Positions 19,344-27,816 of a stretch of 64,000 bases of DNA are shown in pieces; position 1 is the first letter of the stretch; the number at the start of each line of letters is the position of its first letter. The translations under genes and the position numbers were made by a program. Source of the DNA: Verrucomicrobiales bacterium (GTDB taxonomy: Bacteria > Verrucomicrobiota > Verrucomicrobiia > Verrucomicrobiales > DEV007); contig PAAG01000005.1 of NCBI GenBank assembly GCA_002698785.1, positions 1 through 64,000 of the forward strand, given 5' to 3'. The notes under the pieces were generated by a model. It searched no databases, was not told where the DNA came from, and saw nothing but the letters and a program-made list of their open reading frames with translations.

Positions 19344-20402
19344 CTATTTCAGCCGGGCGCCTCGATATTGCACTTCACTTTTCACTTGGAATAGTCGTGC
19401 AAATTCGGGGGGCTGATCGGAGTGGCTGATTGAGATAAGAATATCTCCTACGATCAATTTGGTCTCAAGGGTGGGTTGCTTCACCACGTCTCCGCTGGCT
19501 CGCACGATGGCGACGATGAGAAATGCGCTGCTACCTCTGGTTTCCAGGTCGGCAAGGGTCAGGCCCGCAATGTTGGAACCCTCGGGGATAGAAAACTCCT
19601 CCACGTTCAGTCCCATCTCATCCAGGTCTGCGACAAGGTGGCTTCCAATGACTCCGTCACTGATCAGTGAACTGGCGGTAGGGCGAAGAATAAGACTCGC
19701 AATTCTCTCGGCCCCGATATGTTCGGGAAGTACTACCTGATTCGCTCCTGCCTGCTTCAGCTTTGGCTCCGTAGTAGTAGCCATACCGCGTGCGATGATA
19801 AACAGATCCGGATTCAGGTTTCGTGCGCTGAGGGTAATGAAAACGTTGGCGGCATCGTCCGGGAGAACGACGGCTACTTGAGCAGCCTTTTTGATTCCCG
19901 CTTCTTTCAGAGCCTTTTCATCGGTTGCTTCTCCGAACACATAGAGGAAACCCTTTTGCTCCAACGCTCCTTTGTGAGATTCGTTTCGGTCGAGAACTAC
20001 GAACGGTTGGTTTGCTTCGTTGAGTTCAGTTGCGAGCATTCGCCCGACTCTTCCGTATCCACAAACTATTGTGTGGCCTGTTAGGTTTTGAATCGACTTC
20101 GACATACGCCTGTTTCCCATTGCGGTTTCAATTTGTCCTTCGATCAGGAATTGTACGAGTGCACCACCGATGTAAAGATAGCCAGTGCATCCCAAAATTA
20201 TAAAGACCATTGTCATGATCCGCAGGCCGTCGGATTCGATCATGTTGACCTCTCCGTAGCCGACAGAGAAAACGGTGATCACCGCCATGTAGCAGGATTC
20301 AATGAGTGACCAACCTGCAATGACGTATCCTGCGACGGCGAACAGGCTCACTACGGCGAGAAAGATCGCGCCGTTGCGAAGATGTTTGACCGACGTGCTC
20401 AT
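19344..20402 (-). CDS. Potassium channel with TrkA-type regulatory domains
   Basis: This Kch-type channel of 352 residues has two transmembrane helices flanking a pore loop; the selectivity filter TVFSVGYGEV lies at residues 43-52 (the K+ filter consensus TVGYG with a one-residue variation in spacing, FSVGYGE). A TrkA-N/RCK Rossmann domain begins at about 109 (HTIVCGYGRVGRMLA) and a TrkA-C domain follows at about 260-345, with a ligand-type SDxx end. Likely role: K+ flux at the inner membrane controlled by NAD(H) or nucleotides. It is convergent with the PVC dehydrogenase, one base apart. The neighbouring gene upstream is unrelated. Confidence 0.9.
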   Translation of the reverse strand: MSTSVKHLRNGAIFLAVVSLFAVAGYVIAGWSLIESCYMAVITVFSVGYGEVNMIESDGLRIMTMVFIILGCTGYLYIGGALVQFLIEGQIETAMGNRRMSKSIQNLTGHTIVCGYGRVGRMLATELNEANQPFVVLDRNESHKGALEQKGFLYVFGEATDEKALKEAGIKKAAQVAVVLPDDAANVFITLSARNLNPDLFIIARGMATTTEPKLKQAGANQVVLPEHIGAERIASLILRPTASSLISDGVIGSHLVADLDEMGLNVEEFSIPEGSNIAGLTLADLETRGSSAFLIVAIVRASGDVVKQPTLETKLIVGDILISISHSDQPPEFARLFQVKSEVQYRGARLK

Positions 20403-20483
20403 GGGGGTGGCCGAAACCGAAACGTTAGGAAATTGCTTTCAGTCTGGCTCGAGGTGGATGCAAGATTAATGCCTTAGCTGTGT

Positions 20484-21347
20484 CTAATTATTCAAGACGT
20501 TCTTCTTCCAGTTTTCAACGTAGCCTTCGACCGTAGGAACAAGATCGGGAGCATCTTCGTGAATCTGTTCCAGTAAAGGAATGTTGAGTGTGGTGATAGA
20601 AATCCACTGCCTGTTCTCTTCCGTTCTCGGCTCGAACGGCCCCCAAGTCAGGGAAACTTTGCTCTTATCATCGGACCATTCCCACCCTTCCTCCGGCTCA
20701 AGCATAACGAGGTCAGGGCGAACCGTCTTGTCGAACGTGACATCAGCAGTGAGCTTCTCGATTTTGCCTTTCCAGGCGCCGCCGGTCCGAGTTTCGTAAA
20801 TGAAGAAAGAATCCCAATTCGTCGATCCTCCGGAAGGGCAGCTGTATTCGCGCTCGACAATCACTTCTTCACCAACAGGGAACTCCACATCGATCACATA
20901 CCATGCGTGGCGCTCTGATTCATCTGCGCCTTCTTCGACCTTCTCATATTCTTCCGAGCCGTCTTCATTGATCTTGTAGTGGTAGTGGCCTTCTACCAGC
21001 TCGGATTTCACTTCCTTGCCATTCACTCGCGTAATGAGGTTCTTGATCGGGCCGCTGACGTCTCCTTCCTGATAGGAGCGGGAGGCGTCAGGAAAGCCGA
21101 GTTTCTGGAGGGCTGGCCCACTCTTCTTATGGCTGATGAAAGTGAACGCCACTTTTACCTTCGTAGTCTCGACACCGAAGTGGATGTCGAGATGCTCGGA
21201 CTTCATCTGGATGATGCTCTCCTCGCCACTTCTCCACCCAAGCGGCTCCGGGCCCTGGCTTCCGTCGTTCATGGCAGCATCGTTTGGAATGACAAAACAG
21301 GTGATTCCAAAAAGTAAAAATAGAATGATGAGCAGGTGAGATTTCAT
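20484..21347 (-). CDS. Hypothetical secreted protein (DUF4424-like)
   Basis: The 287-residue product starts at an ATG at 21347 with a clear Sec signal (MKSHLLIILFLLFGITCFVIP). The mature part is rich in beta-strand patterns: IQMKSEHLDIHFGVETTKVKVAFTF near the start, and later WYVIDVEFPVGEEVIVEREYSC. This alternation of 'SEHL.I' and 'V.V.F.F' resembles secreted DUF4424-type proteins, but the match is by eye. No catalytic motif is seen. It stands alone between the K+ channel and a membrane protein on the same strand. Confidence 0.65.
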   Translation of the reverse strand: MKSHLLIILFLLFGITCFVIPNDAAMNDGSQGPEPLGWRSGEESIIQMKSEHLDIHFGVETTKVKVAFTFISHKKSGPALQKLGFPDASRSYQEGDVSGPIKNLITRVNGKEVKSELVEGHYHYKINEDGSEEYEKVEEGADESERHAWYVIDVEFPVGEEVIVEREYSCPSGGSTNWDSFFIYETRTGGAWKGKIEKLTADVTFDKTVRPDLVMLEPEEGWEWSDDKSKVSLTWGPFEPRTEENRQWISITTLNIPLLEQIHEDAPDLVPTVEGYVENWKKNVLNN

Positions 21348-21440
21348 CGAAAGAATTTTTACACAAACCTGGGACATCCGAAAGGCAGTTGTATGAAAAT
21401 CCTTGTGATGGCCAACTCGTGATGAGCGCGCTTCTTTCCC

Positions 21441-22127
21441 CTACATGTCATTCTCCCATTTCCACCACGGGCCAGATATGTGTTGATGGTAGTAGACCGA
21501 CTCGGGGGCGGTCGGTGGTGTTCCTTCCCCCGTAAAATAAAGAACTCCGGCTCTATCTCGTCCTCCAAAAACGGTCTCGAAAAGAATACAGTCTGATCTC
21601 AGGACCTGTGTAGACCGTATCCGGAATAGTCCGATCACCTTGAATACATCGTCAGGATTTCTTTGTTCTATTTCTTGATCATTTTGAAGGAAAAATGGTG
21701 CTAGAACTTGATCGGTCCATTCTTGGTATTGAATGTGCAAAGGCTCACCATCGAAGCTATCAAGTTGCTCTTGAGCTTCTTTTTTCAGAAAGGGAATGCT
21801 TGCAAAGAACCGCAAGTGAAAAAGTGAGTTGGTTGCTACGAGGCCATATAGAGCCAAGGCGACTACGGGTTCAATACTCCAGCGCACAATGCATTCCTTG
21901 TGATTCCAATTCCTCCGCGAGCGAATTCTGATTACGAAAACAATCAGTCTTGTAAACCATGCTAGCGCCCACAAACCGAGGATGTGGGGAAGGAACACGA
22001 CGAAGAGGAAATTACTGAATGCCCAGGTTACGTCGCTAAACAGGTAGAGGGCGAAGGCGACAGCAAGTGTGCTGAAAACGGCGGGTGCGAAATATGGCTT
22101 CCGAAAACTGGAGAGGAAACGCTTCAT
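21441..22127 (-). CDS. Hypothetical membrane protein
   Basis: The 228-residue product has about three N-terminal membrane helices (PAVFSTLAVAFALYLFSDV, FSNFLFVVFLPHILGLWALAWF, VVALALYGLVATNSLFHLRFF) and a C-terminal soluble domain of about 110 residues with QVLRSDCILFETVFGGRDRAGVLYF. I do not recognise it. It starts 16 bases after the stop of the short-chain dehydrogenase gene, so it may be the last gene of that operon. Confidence 0.65.
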   Translation of the reverse strand: MKRFLSSFRKPYFAPAVFSTLAVAFALYLFSDVTWAFSNFLFVVFLPHILGLWALAWFTRLIVFVIRIRSRRNWNHKECIVRWSIEPVVALALYGLVATNSLFHLRFFASIPFLKKEAQEQLDSFDGEPLHIQYQEWTDQVLAPFFLQNDQEIEQRNPDDVFKVIGLFRIRSTQVLRSDCILFETVFGGRDRAGVLYFTGEGTPPTAPESVYYHQHISGPWWKWENDM

Positions 22128-22143
22128 TGAATAGATGCTTGGC

Positions 22144-22923
22144 TCAACTATGCATCACCTGACCACCATCAATATTGATGGTCTGGCCGGTCATATTTTT
22201 TCCATATTCGCTGGCCAGATAGGCTGCCATGGCTCCGAACTCTTCTGGCTCCTGCCATCGACCGAGTGGAGCAATCTTTTCGATTTTTGCCTTGGCCCAG
22301 TCCTCGTAGGTCTGTTCGGTGTTTTCTCGATTGGCTTCGAAAACAGAGCGGTTGAGGTCAGTTTTCACCATGCCGGGAGAAAGGCAGTTTACCCGTATGC
22401 CATCGGGAGCAAAGTCCTTCGCAGCGCACTGGGCAAAATTGATGATCGCAGCTTTGCAGGCACTATAGGGAGGGTCGGTTTGAGATCCAATTTGTCCGGC
22501 AACCGAAGACAGTAGAGTGATCGACTTACGTTGCGTGTCTCCCGTTCGAAGCGCGGGAACAAAGGCATGTAGTAGATTCACCGTTCCCATCAGCGAGACT
22601 TCGATGACGCGATTCCAATCGCTGGGGTCAAGATTCCAAAAGGGAAAGCCACCGATGCCCGAGCCGATCGCCGCCGCGCAAATGATGTGATCTACGGTTT
22701 GGTCCTTTGCGATTTGCTGTAGCTGATCGTAGTCGGTGATGTCTGCTTCTTTTGTCGTCAGGGTATTCGACCATTGCTCTGAAAATGTTGTCGATTCCGG
22801 TTTGTTCAGATCAAGAATCAGAACGTGTGCTCCCGCTTCCAGAAACGCTTTCGTAATGGCAAGGCCAATACCTTGTGCCCCTCCTGCCACAACTGCGTGG
22901 TGTCCTGTTAGGTCGATTTTCAT
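22144..22923 (-). CDS. Short-chain dehydrogenase/reductase (SDR)
   Basis: This classical SDR of 259 residues is a cytosolic NAD(P)-dependent oxidoreductase. The cofactor motif is GGAQGIG at residues 14-20, and the catalytic set is Ser139/140 (LLSSVAGQIG), Tyr153 and Lys157 (PYSACKAAI). The acidic residue after the second strand (ILDLN) suggests NAD(H). The C-terminus GQTINIDGGQVM is the usual SDR ending. The ATG at 22923 overlaps the DUF2752 gene stop by four bases (ATGA). Substrate is unknown; many such enzymes act on sugars or 3-oxoacyl groups. Confidence 0.9.
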   Translation of the reverse strand: MKIDLTGHHAVVAGGAQGIGLAITKAFLEAGAHVLILDLNKPESTTFSEQWSNTLTTKEADITDYDQLQQIAKDQTVDHIICAAAIGSGIGGFPFWNLDPSDWNRVIEVSLMGTVNLLHAFVPALRTGDTQRKSITLLSSVAGQIGSQTDPPYSACKAAIINFAQCAAKDFAPDGIRVNCLSPGMVKTDLNRSVFEANRENTEQTYEDWAKAKIEKIAPLGRWQEPEEFGAMAAYLASEYGKNMTGQTINIDGGQVMHS

Positions 22924-23333
22924 TCGAGAAATAGAATCAGGTAGATCCAATTGAGAACGAGAATTCCGAACACGGAGATAACAACCGTTTTGACTTTCTT
23001 GCTGTGTTCGGATGGTGGAAGCAGGTCGTCACCTCGACGGAAACGAATCCATCCATGAAACATCCAGCCGAAAGCCGCAACGATTCCAATGACTACTGCC
23101 GGATTGTATTGAAAAGCCTCGACGAATTTTCCGTGTGCAAGGGCCTGCATGGAACGTGTGCCTCCGCATCCGGCACACGGTATTCCGAGAGCCCTTTTGA
23201 AATTACACTCAGGAGCTTTAACAGGCAGGCGATCGTAGATTCGAGCAATGCCGATCAGCACCATTACAGTGGCAAAGGTGACGATTGGTGCCACGAGAAC
23301 TTCTGGGTGCTGCTGTCTGGAAGGCTCGCTCAC
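22920..23333 (-). CDS. DUF2752 membrane protein
   Basis: The 137-residue product carries the DUF2752 hallmark CNFKRALGIPCAGCGGTRS at about residues 43-61 between an N-terminal helix (VLVAPIVTFATVMVLIGIA) and two further helices. The conserved Cys and CGGTR motif suggests a structural or redox role, but the family is uncharacterised. It is coupled on both sides: its start overlaps the preceding gene by four bases and its stop overlaps the SDR start by four bases, so 23.3-24.3 kb forms a tight three-gene operon. Confidence 0.85.
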   Translation of the reverse strand: MSEPSRQQHPEVLVAPIVTFATVMVLIGIARIYDRLPVKAPECNFKRALGIPCAGCGGTRSMQALAHGKFVEAFQYNPAVVIGIVAAFGWMFHGWIRFRRGDDLLPPSEHSKKVKTVVISVFGILVLNWIYLILFLE

Positions 23334-24319
23334 GAAGCCGGAGAGGGAATCAATTTCAAGTGAACGGTGGATTCCTCACTGCCGGCCGCTTCCAGGGGAA
23401 GGTCGGGATAAAAACGATCTGGTTTAATGTGGGGGTATCCGGTGAGTTGCTCGCGAATGAAATCCAGTTCGAGGGAAAGCTCTTTCAGTGAGGCTCCGGC
23501 GACTTCCAACTGGATGCGGGGAAGGGGAATATTCGACTTCTTAGCGACCTCATCGTAGTCCGTTAGCAGCCTCGCAATGCGGTCCAGGTGAACAAGGTTG
23601 CCGTCGAGATCTTTGGAAAGCAGGTTAGGGCTTTCAATCTGGTGGCGCAGTGATGATCCGAGTGTTTCTGTCAGGTTTTTGAGATGCGAAAAGTCGAGTT
23701 CACCTTCGACGATGTATTCGGGAGCTGCTTCGACAAAGGTTTCATGTTCCGGCCCGTACAATTCACCTTTCACGAACCACGAACCGCCTTTCCACTCTAT
23801 GTCTACCGTTTCCATGGCCTTGGGGAAACGAGCTTCAAAGAGCATTTGAGTGATCTTCTCAAGGTCAGCTTCGCGCTTTTTGTTCACGGATTCGGTGAAC
23901 TCAGAAAGGGCTTTCAGAAATTCTTCCTTGGCCCGCTCCACGTGAGCGTCCTGATTATCCGCACGCTGCTCGGCGTATTTTGTATTGAGGGAATGATATT
24001 CAGTCAGGACAACTTCTGCCGCATGTGGGCCGATATTGTGTTTGAGAAGAATGGATTCCGCCGAAGGGGCCAAAGGATCACGCAGACCAAGTAAGCGCTT
24101 TTTGAAGAAACCAGATCTCTCAACGCTGAGAATTTCGATCCCTGGTTCGGCGCGAAGGTCAGCGAGTGCACCGCGCCATTGAAAGCCTCGAAGCAGCAGA
24201 AAGATGGTCAAACCGAGGATAACCGCTGCGATTGTTGCTGAGGACGCAACATAGAGAAGCGATCTTGGCTCACGGTCCGGAGCGGCTCCGGCGGAAGATG
24301 AAGCGGCGGCATCGTTCAT
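23330..24319 (-). CDS. Membrane-anchored OmpA-associated-type envelope protein
   Basis: The 329-residue product has an N-terminal membrane helix at about residues 22-46 (LYVASSATIAAVILGLTIFLLL) and a periplasmic region with PGIEILSVERSGFFKKRLLGLRDPLA, a stretch that resembles the domain found before OmpA domains in several phyla (PGI.V...E..G...V.GLRDPLA). A middle coiled-coil (about 130-180) is rich in Glu/Lys/Ala. The typical C-terminal OmpA peptidoglycan-binding motif is not obvious (the end contains LEVAGASLKELSLELDFI). The ATG at 24319 is preferred to a GTG at 24340. It heads the DUF2752-SDR operon. Likely an envelope structural protein. Confidence 0.7.
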   Translation of the reverse strand: MNDAAASSSAGAAPDREPRSLLYVASSATIAAVILGLTIFLLLRGFQWRGALADLRAEPGIEILSVERSGFFKKRLLGLRDPLAPSAESILLKHNIGPHAAEVVLTEYHSLNTKYAEQRADNQDAHVERAKEEFLKALSEFTESVNKKREADLEKITQMLFEARFPKAMETVDIEWKGGSWFVKGELYGPEHETFVEAAPEYIVEGELDFSHLKNLTETLGSSLRHQIESPNLLSKDLDGNLVHLDRIARLLTDYDEVAKKSNIPLPRIQLEVAGASLKELSLELDFIREQLTGYPHIKPDRFYPDLPLEAAGSEESTVHLKLIPSPAS

Positions 24320-24382
24320 CGGTTGAGAATGGTAGATCACTCTAGCCCGGTGTTCGAGCGGTTTCTGCGACGGAATTTCCTG

Positions 24383-26122
24383 TCAGAAAATATCGGGTTC
24401 AGGTGAGTCCGGGCCCGCATGGAGGAAGCGGAAGTCACATCCCTCAGGCGCCTGAGTGATTTCTTCGGCGTAAAGTTTTCCGTATCCCCGGCGATGACGG
24501 TCAGGTCGGGGTGCCCAGGCGGCTCGACGCGTTTCTAATTCCTCATCCGTAACATCGAGGTGGAGTTTTCTCTCATCTACATCGACTTCGATAAAATCGC
24601 CGGTTTGAACCAAGGCGAGCGGCCCGCCGATTGCTGACTCTGGGGATACGTGGAGAACGCAGGCTCCGTAGCTCGTCCCGCTCATCCGGGCGTCAGAAAT
24701 ACGCAGCATGTCCCGAACTCCCTGTTTCAGGAGATAGTTCGGTATCGGCAGCATTCCCCATTCTGGGATACCGGGAGCGCCAATGGGACCCGCGTTTTGC
24801 AGAACGATGATGTGATCCGGTGTGAGAGCGAGCGACTCGTCGTTGATGCGGGCTTTCAGGTCTGCGTAGTCAGAAAATACGACGGCAGGCCCTTTGTGCT
24901 TCAACAGGTGCGGTTCTGCTGCGGTTGGTTTCATGACCGCTCCGTCTGGAGCGAGATTTCCTCGCAGAACAAAGGTTCCTCCCGCCTTGGAAACGGATCG
25001 GTCGAGTGGACGAATGACGTCATCGTTGAAAACTTCGGCGCCTTCGAGGTTTTCGCCGAGTGTTTTGCCAGAAACCGTTGAGCAATCGAGGTGAAGATGC
25101 TCTTTGATCTGTGAGAGTAGCGCGAGAATACCTCCCGCATCGTAGAAATCCTCCATCACATATTCACCGCAGGGGCGGATATTGGCGATCACTTTCACTT
25201 GCTGGGAAATCTCATCAAATTTTTCCAAAGTCAGCTTTATCCCGGCCCGACCTGCCATGGCGATGAGGTGGATGATCGCATTGGTCGATCCTCCAAGCGC
25301 CATATCAGTAACGATGGCGTTGTGAAAAGCGTTCCCGGTGAGGAGGTCGCGGGGAGTGATGTTTTCCCACGCGAGTTCCACGATCTGTCTCCCGCAGGAG
25401 GAAGCCATCCGGGCGTGTGTCGAGTGAACGGCTGGAATGGACGTAGACCCGGGCAGGCAAAGTCCCAGCACCTCAGCAATGGCTGTCATTGTCGAAGCAG
25501 TTCCCATTGTCATGCAGTGGCCGGGCGAACGCGCGATGCCGTCTTCCAGTTCCGCCCAGGAATCGTCGCAGAGGTTTCCGGCCTGTTTCTCGGCCCAATA
25601 TTTCCACATGTCGGTGCCGGATCCGAGCGTCTCTCCGCGCCAGCAGCCTTTCAGCATGGGGCCAGCAGGTAGGAAAATACTGGGAATATTCGCCGAGGTG
25701 GCTCCCATGATGAGAGCGGGTACCGTTTTGTCACAGCCACCCATGAGCACTGCTCCGTCGACAGGGTAGCAGCGGAGAGTCTCCTCGACTTCCAAGGCGA
25801 GCAGATTGCGATAATACATGCTCGTCGGCTTCATAAAGCTCTCAGAGAGAGACATTACGGGGATTTCTACGGGAAAACCGCCAGCCTGCCAGACGCCACG
25901 CTTTACTTCTTCTGCACGATCGCGGAAGTGAGTATGGCAATTGTTCATGTCCGACCACGTATTGAGAATTGCGATCGTCGGCTTTGCCTTGAAGTCCTCA
26001 GAATTAAATCCCATCTGCTTCAGTCTTGAGCGATGGCCGAAGCTGCGTTGATCGTCTGGTGCCCACCAGCGTGCGCTACGGAGGGTGGACGGATCTCGTT
26101 CCTTGGATTCGGGGGTAGACAT
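24383..26122 (-). CDS. Sugar-acid dehydratase, IlvD/Edd family (L-arabinonate dehydratase-like)
   Basis: This cytosolic Fe-S dehydratase of 579 residues belongs to the sugar-acid branch of the IlvD/Edd family. The cluster cysteines lie in NTWSDMNNCHTHF, GGCDKTVPA and GHCMTMGTAST, and the substrate/Mg site in GGSTNAIIHLIAMA. The RSARWWAPDDQRSFGHRSRL opening is typical of the L-arabinonate/other pentonate and hexonate dehydratases rather than of biosynthetic IlvD. It would give a 2-keto-3-deoxy acid. There is no direct operon partner (60 bases to the envelope operon downstream), but a second family member lies at 31.0-32.9 kb. Confidence 0.87.
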   Translation of the reverse strand: MSTPESKERDPSTLRSARWWAPDDQRSFGHRSRLKQMGFNSEDFKAKPTIAILNTWSDMNNCHTHFRDRAEEVKRGVWQAGGFPVEIPVMSLSESFMKPTSMYYRNLLALEVEETLRCYPVDGAVLMGGCDKTVPALIMGATSANIPSIFLPAGPMLKGCWRGETLGSGTDMWKYWAEKQAGNLCDDSWAELEDGIARSPGHCMTMGTASTMTAIAEVLGLCLPGSTSIPAVHSTHARMASSCGRQIVELAWENITPRDLLTGNAFHNAIVTDMALGGSTNAIIHLIAMAGRAGIKLTLEKFDEISQQVKVIANIRPCGEYVMEDFYDAGGILALLSQIKEHLHLDCSTVSGKTLGENLEGAEVFNDDVIRPLDRSVSKAGGTFVLRGNLAPDGAVMKPTAAEPHLLKHKGPAVVFSDYADLKARINDESLALTPDHIIVLQNAGPIGAPGIPEWGMLPIPNYLLKQGVRDMLRISDARMSGTSYGACVLHVSPESAIGGPLALVQTGDFIEVDVDERKLHLDVTDEELETRRAAWAPRPDRHRRGYGKLYAEEITQAPEGCDFRFLHAGPDSPEPDIF

Positions 26123-26208
26123 GACGGAAGTGTTAGCGTGCTGGAAGCGTTTGGGAAGGGGAAAATTGGGTGGGATGTTTTCGGGAAATCGTGTATTTTG
26201 TGGCAGTG

Positions 26209-26790
26209 ATGGAAGCCGAAAACGTTGTCCTGATTTCTCCAGAGGAATATCTGGAGTCCGAGAAGGAAAGTGAGATCAAGCATGAATATCTCGGAGGGAC
26301 TGTTCATGCCATGAGCGGCGCTTCGAAGCAGCATAATCGTATTGCTGGATCAATATACCGGCTCTTGGCATCGAAAATTGGTGCTGGCCCGTGTGAGCCA
26401 TTCATTGGAGATGTGAAAGTTCACCTCAAAACTGCAATCAGTGAGTTCTTCTATTATCCGGATGTCGTTGTTGGATGCGATCCAGAGGACAATAACGAAT
26501 ACTACCTTGAGAATCCGGCGATTATTTTCGAAGTTCTTTCGCCTTCAACGGAGAATATCGATCGGCGAGAAAAGCTCCTGGCTTATCAATCTATCGAATC
26601 GCTCGAGCACTACGTAATCGTATCGCAGGAGAAGATGGAAATCGAATGGCTTCACCGCTCAGGAGAGGGATGGAAGGTCTCAAAGCTCATTCGGCCTGCG
26701 GATGCGCTGGAGTTTTCAGAACAGGGCGCAACGTTATTGCTTTCTGAGATCTACGAAGGAATCGACTTTCCTGCTGAGAACGAAGGATAA
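26209..26790 (+). CDS. Uma2 family (DUF820) putative restriction-endonuclease-fold protein
   Basis: The 193-residue product shows the Uma2 pattern: SPEEYLESEKESEIKHEYLGG, then VVVGCDPEDNNEYYLENPAIIFEVLSPSTENIDRREKL split over the family blocks (D-...-EVLSPST and a conserved DR..K). This is a PD-(D/E)XK-like fold common in cyanobacteria and PVC bacteria, with no proven function. I chose the ATG at 26209, which opens with MEAENVVLISPEEYL, over an upstream start. It lies between a divergent dehydratase and the SGNH/dehydrogenase pair. Uma2 genes are often patchily inherited. Confidence 0.88.
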   Translation: MEAENVVLISPEEYLESEKESEIKHEYLGGTVHAMSGASKQHNRIAGSIYRLLASKIGAGPCEPFIGDVKVHLKTAISEFFYYPDVVVGCDPEDNNEYYLENPAIIFEVLSPSTENIDRREKLLAYQSIESLEHYVIVSQEKMEIEWLHRSGEGWKVSKLIRPADALEFSEQGATLLLSEIYEGIDFPAENEG

Positions 26791-26811
26791 TAAGGCGTTT
26801 TTCCGCACTTG

Positions 26812-27816
26812 ATGCGAGGCCGAGTGTTCCCGACACTGCCGGCCATGTGGAAACAGATTGCTGTATATTTATCCATTCCCTGGATCGCGTTGAGTTTCGA
26901 TCCAGCTTCGCAGGACGATTCACAAGCTCTGGCGAGGCATTTTGCGGAACAGGAGAGCCCAAAAGGGCCTGCTTTTGAACGAGGCGAATACGTTCCAGTT
27001 CAGGGCGAAACCATTTCCATCATGGGCGGGGCGATGGTCTTCGAAATGCAGAAATTCGGATTTCTGGAGGCAGTTATGCAGCAGGCGCATCCGGATAAGC
27101 AGCTCAAGTTTCGGAATCTAGGTTGGGCAGGTGACACGGTATATAATCAACAGCGGCCTATGTATTTTTATACCGAGAAAGGGGATACACGAGAAGGGAG
27201 CATTCCCGATCAGAGACAAAAGATCGAGCCGGGAACTTTCATTCTCTGCTTTGGGAAAATGGAGAGCCTTGACGGGGAAGAAGCGCTCCCCGCCTTCGAA
27301 AAATCCTACGAGGGACTCATCGAGAATCTGGGGAAATACACCTCTCGTATGATTCTGGTAGAGCCCTTTCCATTTTCCGATGTCGGCCCTGCTAAGGATT
27401 TATCGCCTGAGCGAAATGAGGTCCTCGCGATGTATTCCGAAACGATCAAAGACCTCGCAAAGCGACATAGTGCGATCTTCGTGAGGTCAGAGGAATTTCC
27501 TCCAGATAATTTTGAAAGTAATGGTCTCTACCTGACTGAATCCGGGCAGAAGGAATTGGCTAGGCAGATCGCCACTGGATTGGGTATCGAGTTTGAGCCG
27601 AAGCCCTATGTCTTGGAGGCAGTCCAAAAGAAGAACGTCTTGTGGGACCAGTATTACCGCCCGACGAACTGGGCTTTCCTTTTTGGCGATCGCCAGTGGG
27701 TTCCCAGTTCAAGGGATCATAAAGATGAGTCGAAGCGATGGTTCGTGGAGGAACTGGAAGTGATTCCTGGATTGGTGGCAGAAGCAGATCAGAAAATCTG
27801 GGAGGTGGCGAAATGA
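26812..27816 (+). CDS. Secreted SGNH-like protein with degenerate catalytic blocks
   Basis: The 334-residue product aligns by eye with the SGNH-like domain of the PVC dehydrogenase at 15.9 kb: RFRNLGWAGDTV-type block II (KFRNLGWAGDTVYNQQRPM) matches, and order of blocks is the same. The hydrolase residues are lost: block I reads IMGGAMVFEM (no GDS serine), block III CFGKMESL (no Asn) and block V SNGLYLTESG (no Asp or His). It is therefore probably a non-catalytic partner. A hydrophobic N-terminus (MWKQIAVYLSIPWIAL, from an alternative ATG at 26845) suggests export. Its stop overlaps the next gene by four bases, so the two proteins are made together. Confidence 0.75.
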   Translation: MRGRVFPTLPAMWKQIAVYLSIPWIALSFDPASQDDSQALARHFAEQESPKGPAFERGEYVPVQGETISIMGGAMVFEMQKFGFLEAVMQQAHPDKQLKFRNLGWAGDTVYNQQRPMYFYTEKGDTREGSIPDQRQKIEPGTFILCFGKMESLDGEEALPAFEKSYEGLIENLGKYTSRMILVEPFPFSDVGPAKDLSPERNEVLAMYSETIKDLAKRHSAIFVRSEEFPPDNFESNGLYLTESGQKELARQIATGLGIEFEPKPYVLEAVQKKNVLWDQYYRPTNWAFLFGDRQWVPSSRDHKDESKRWFVEELEVIPGLVAEADQKIWEVAK

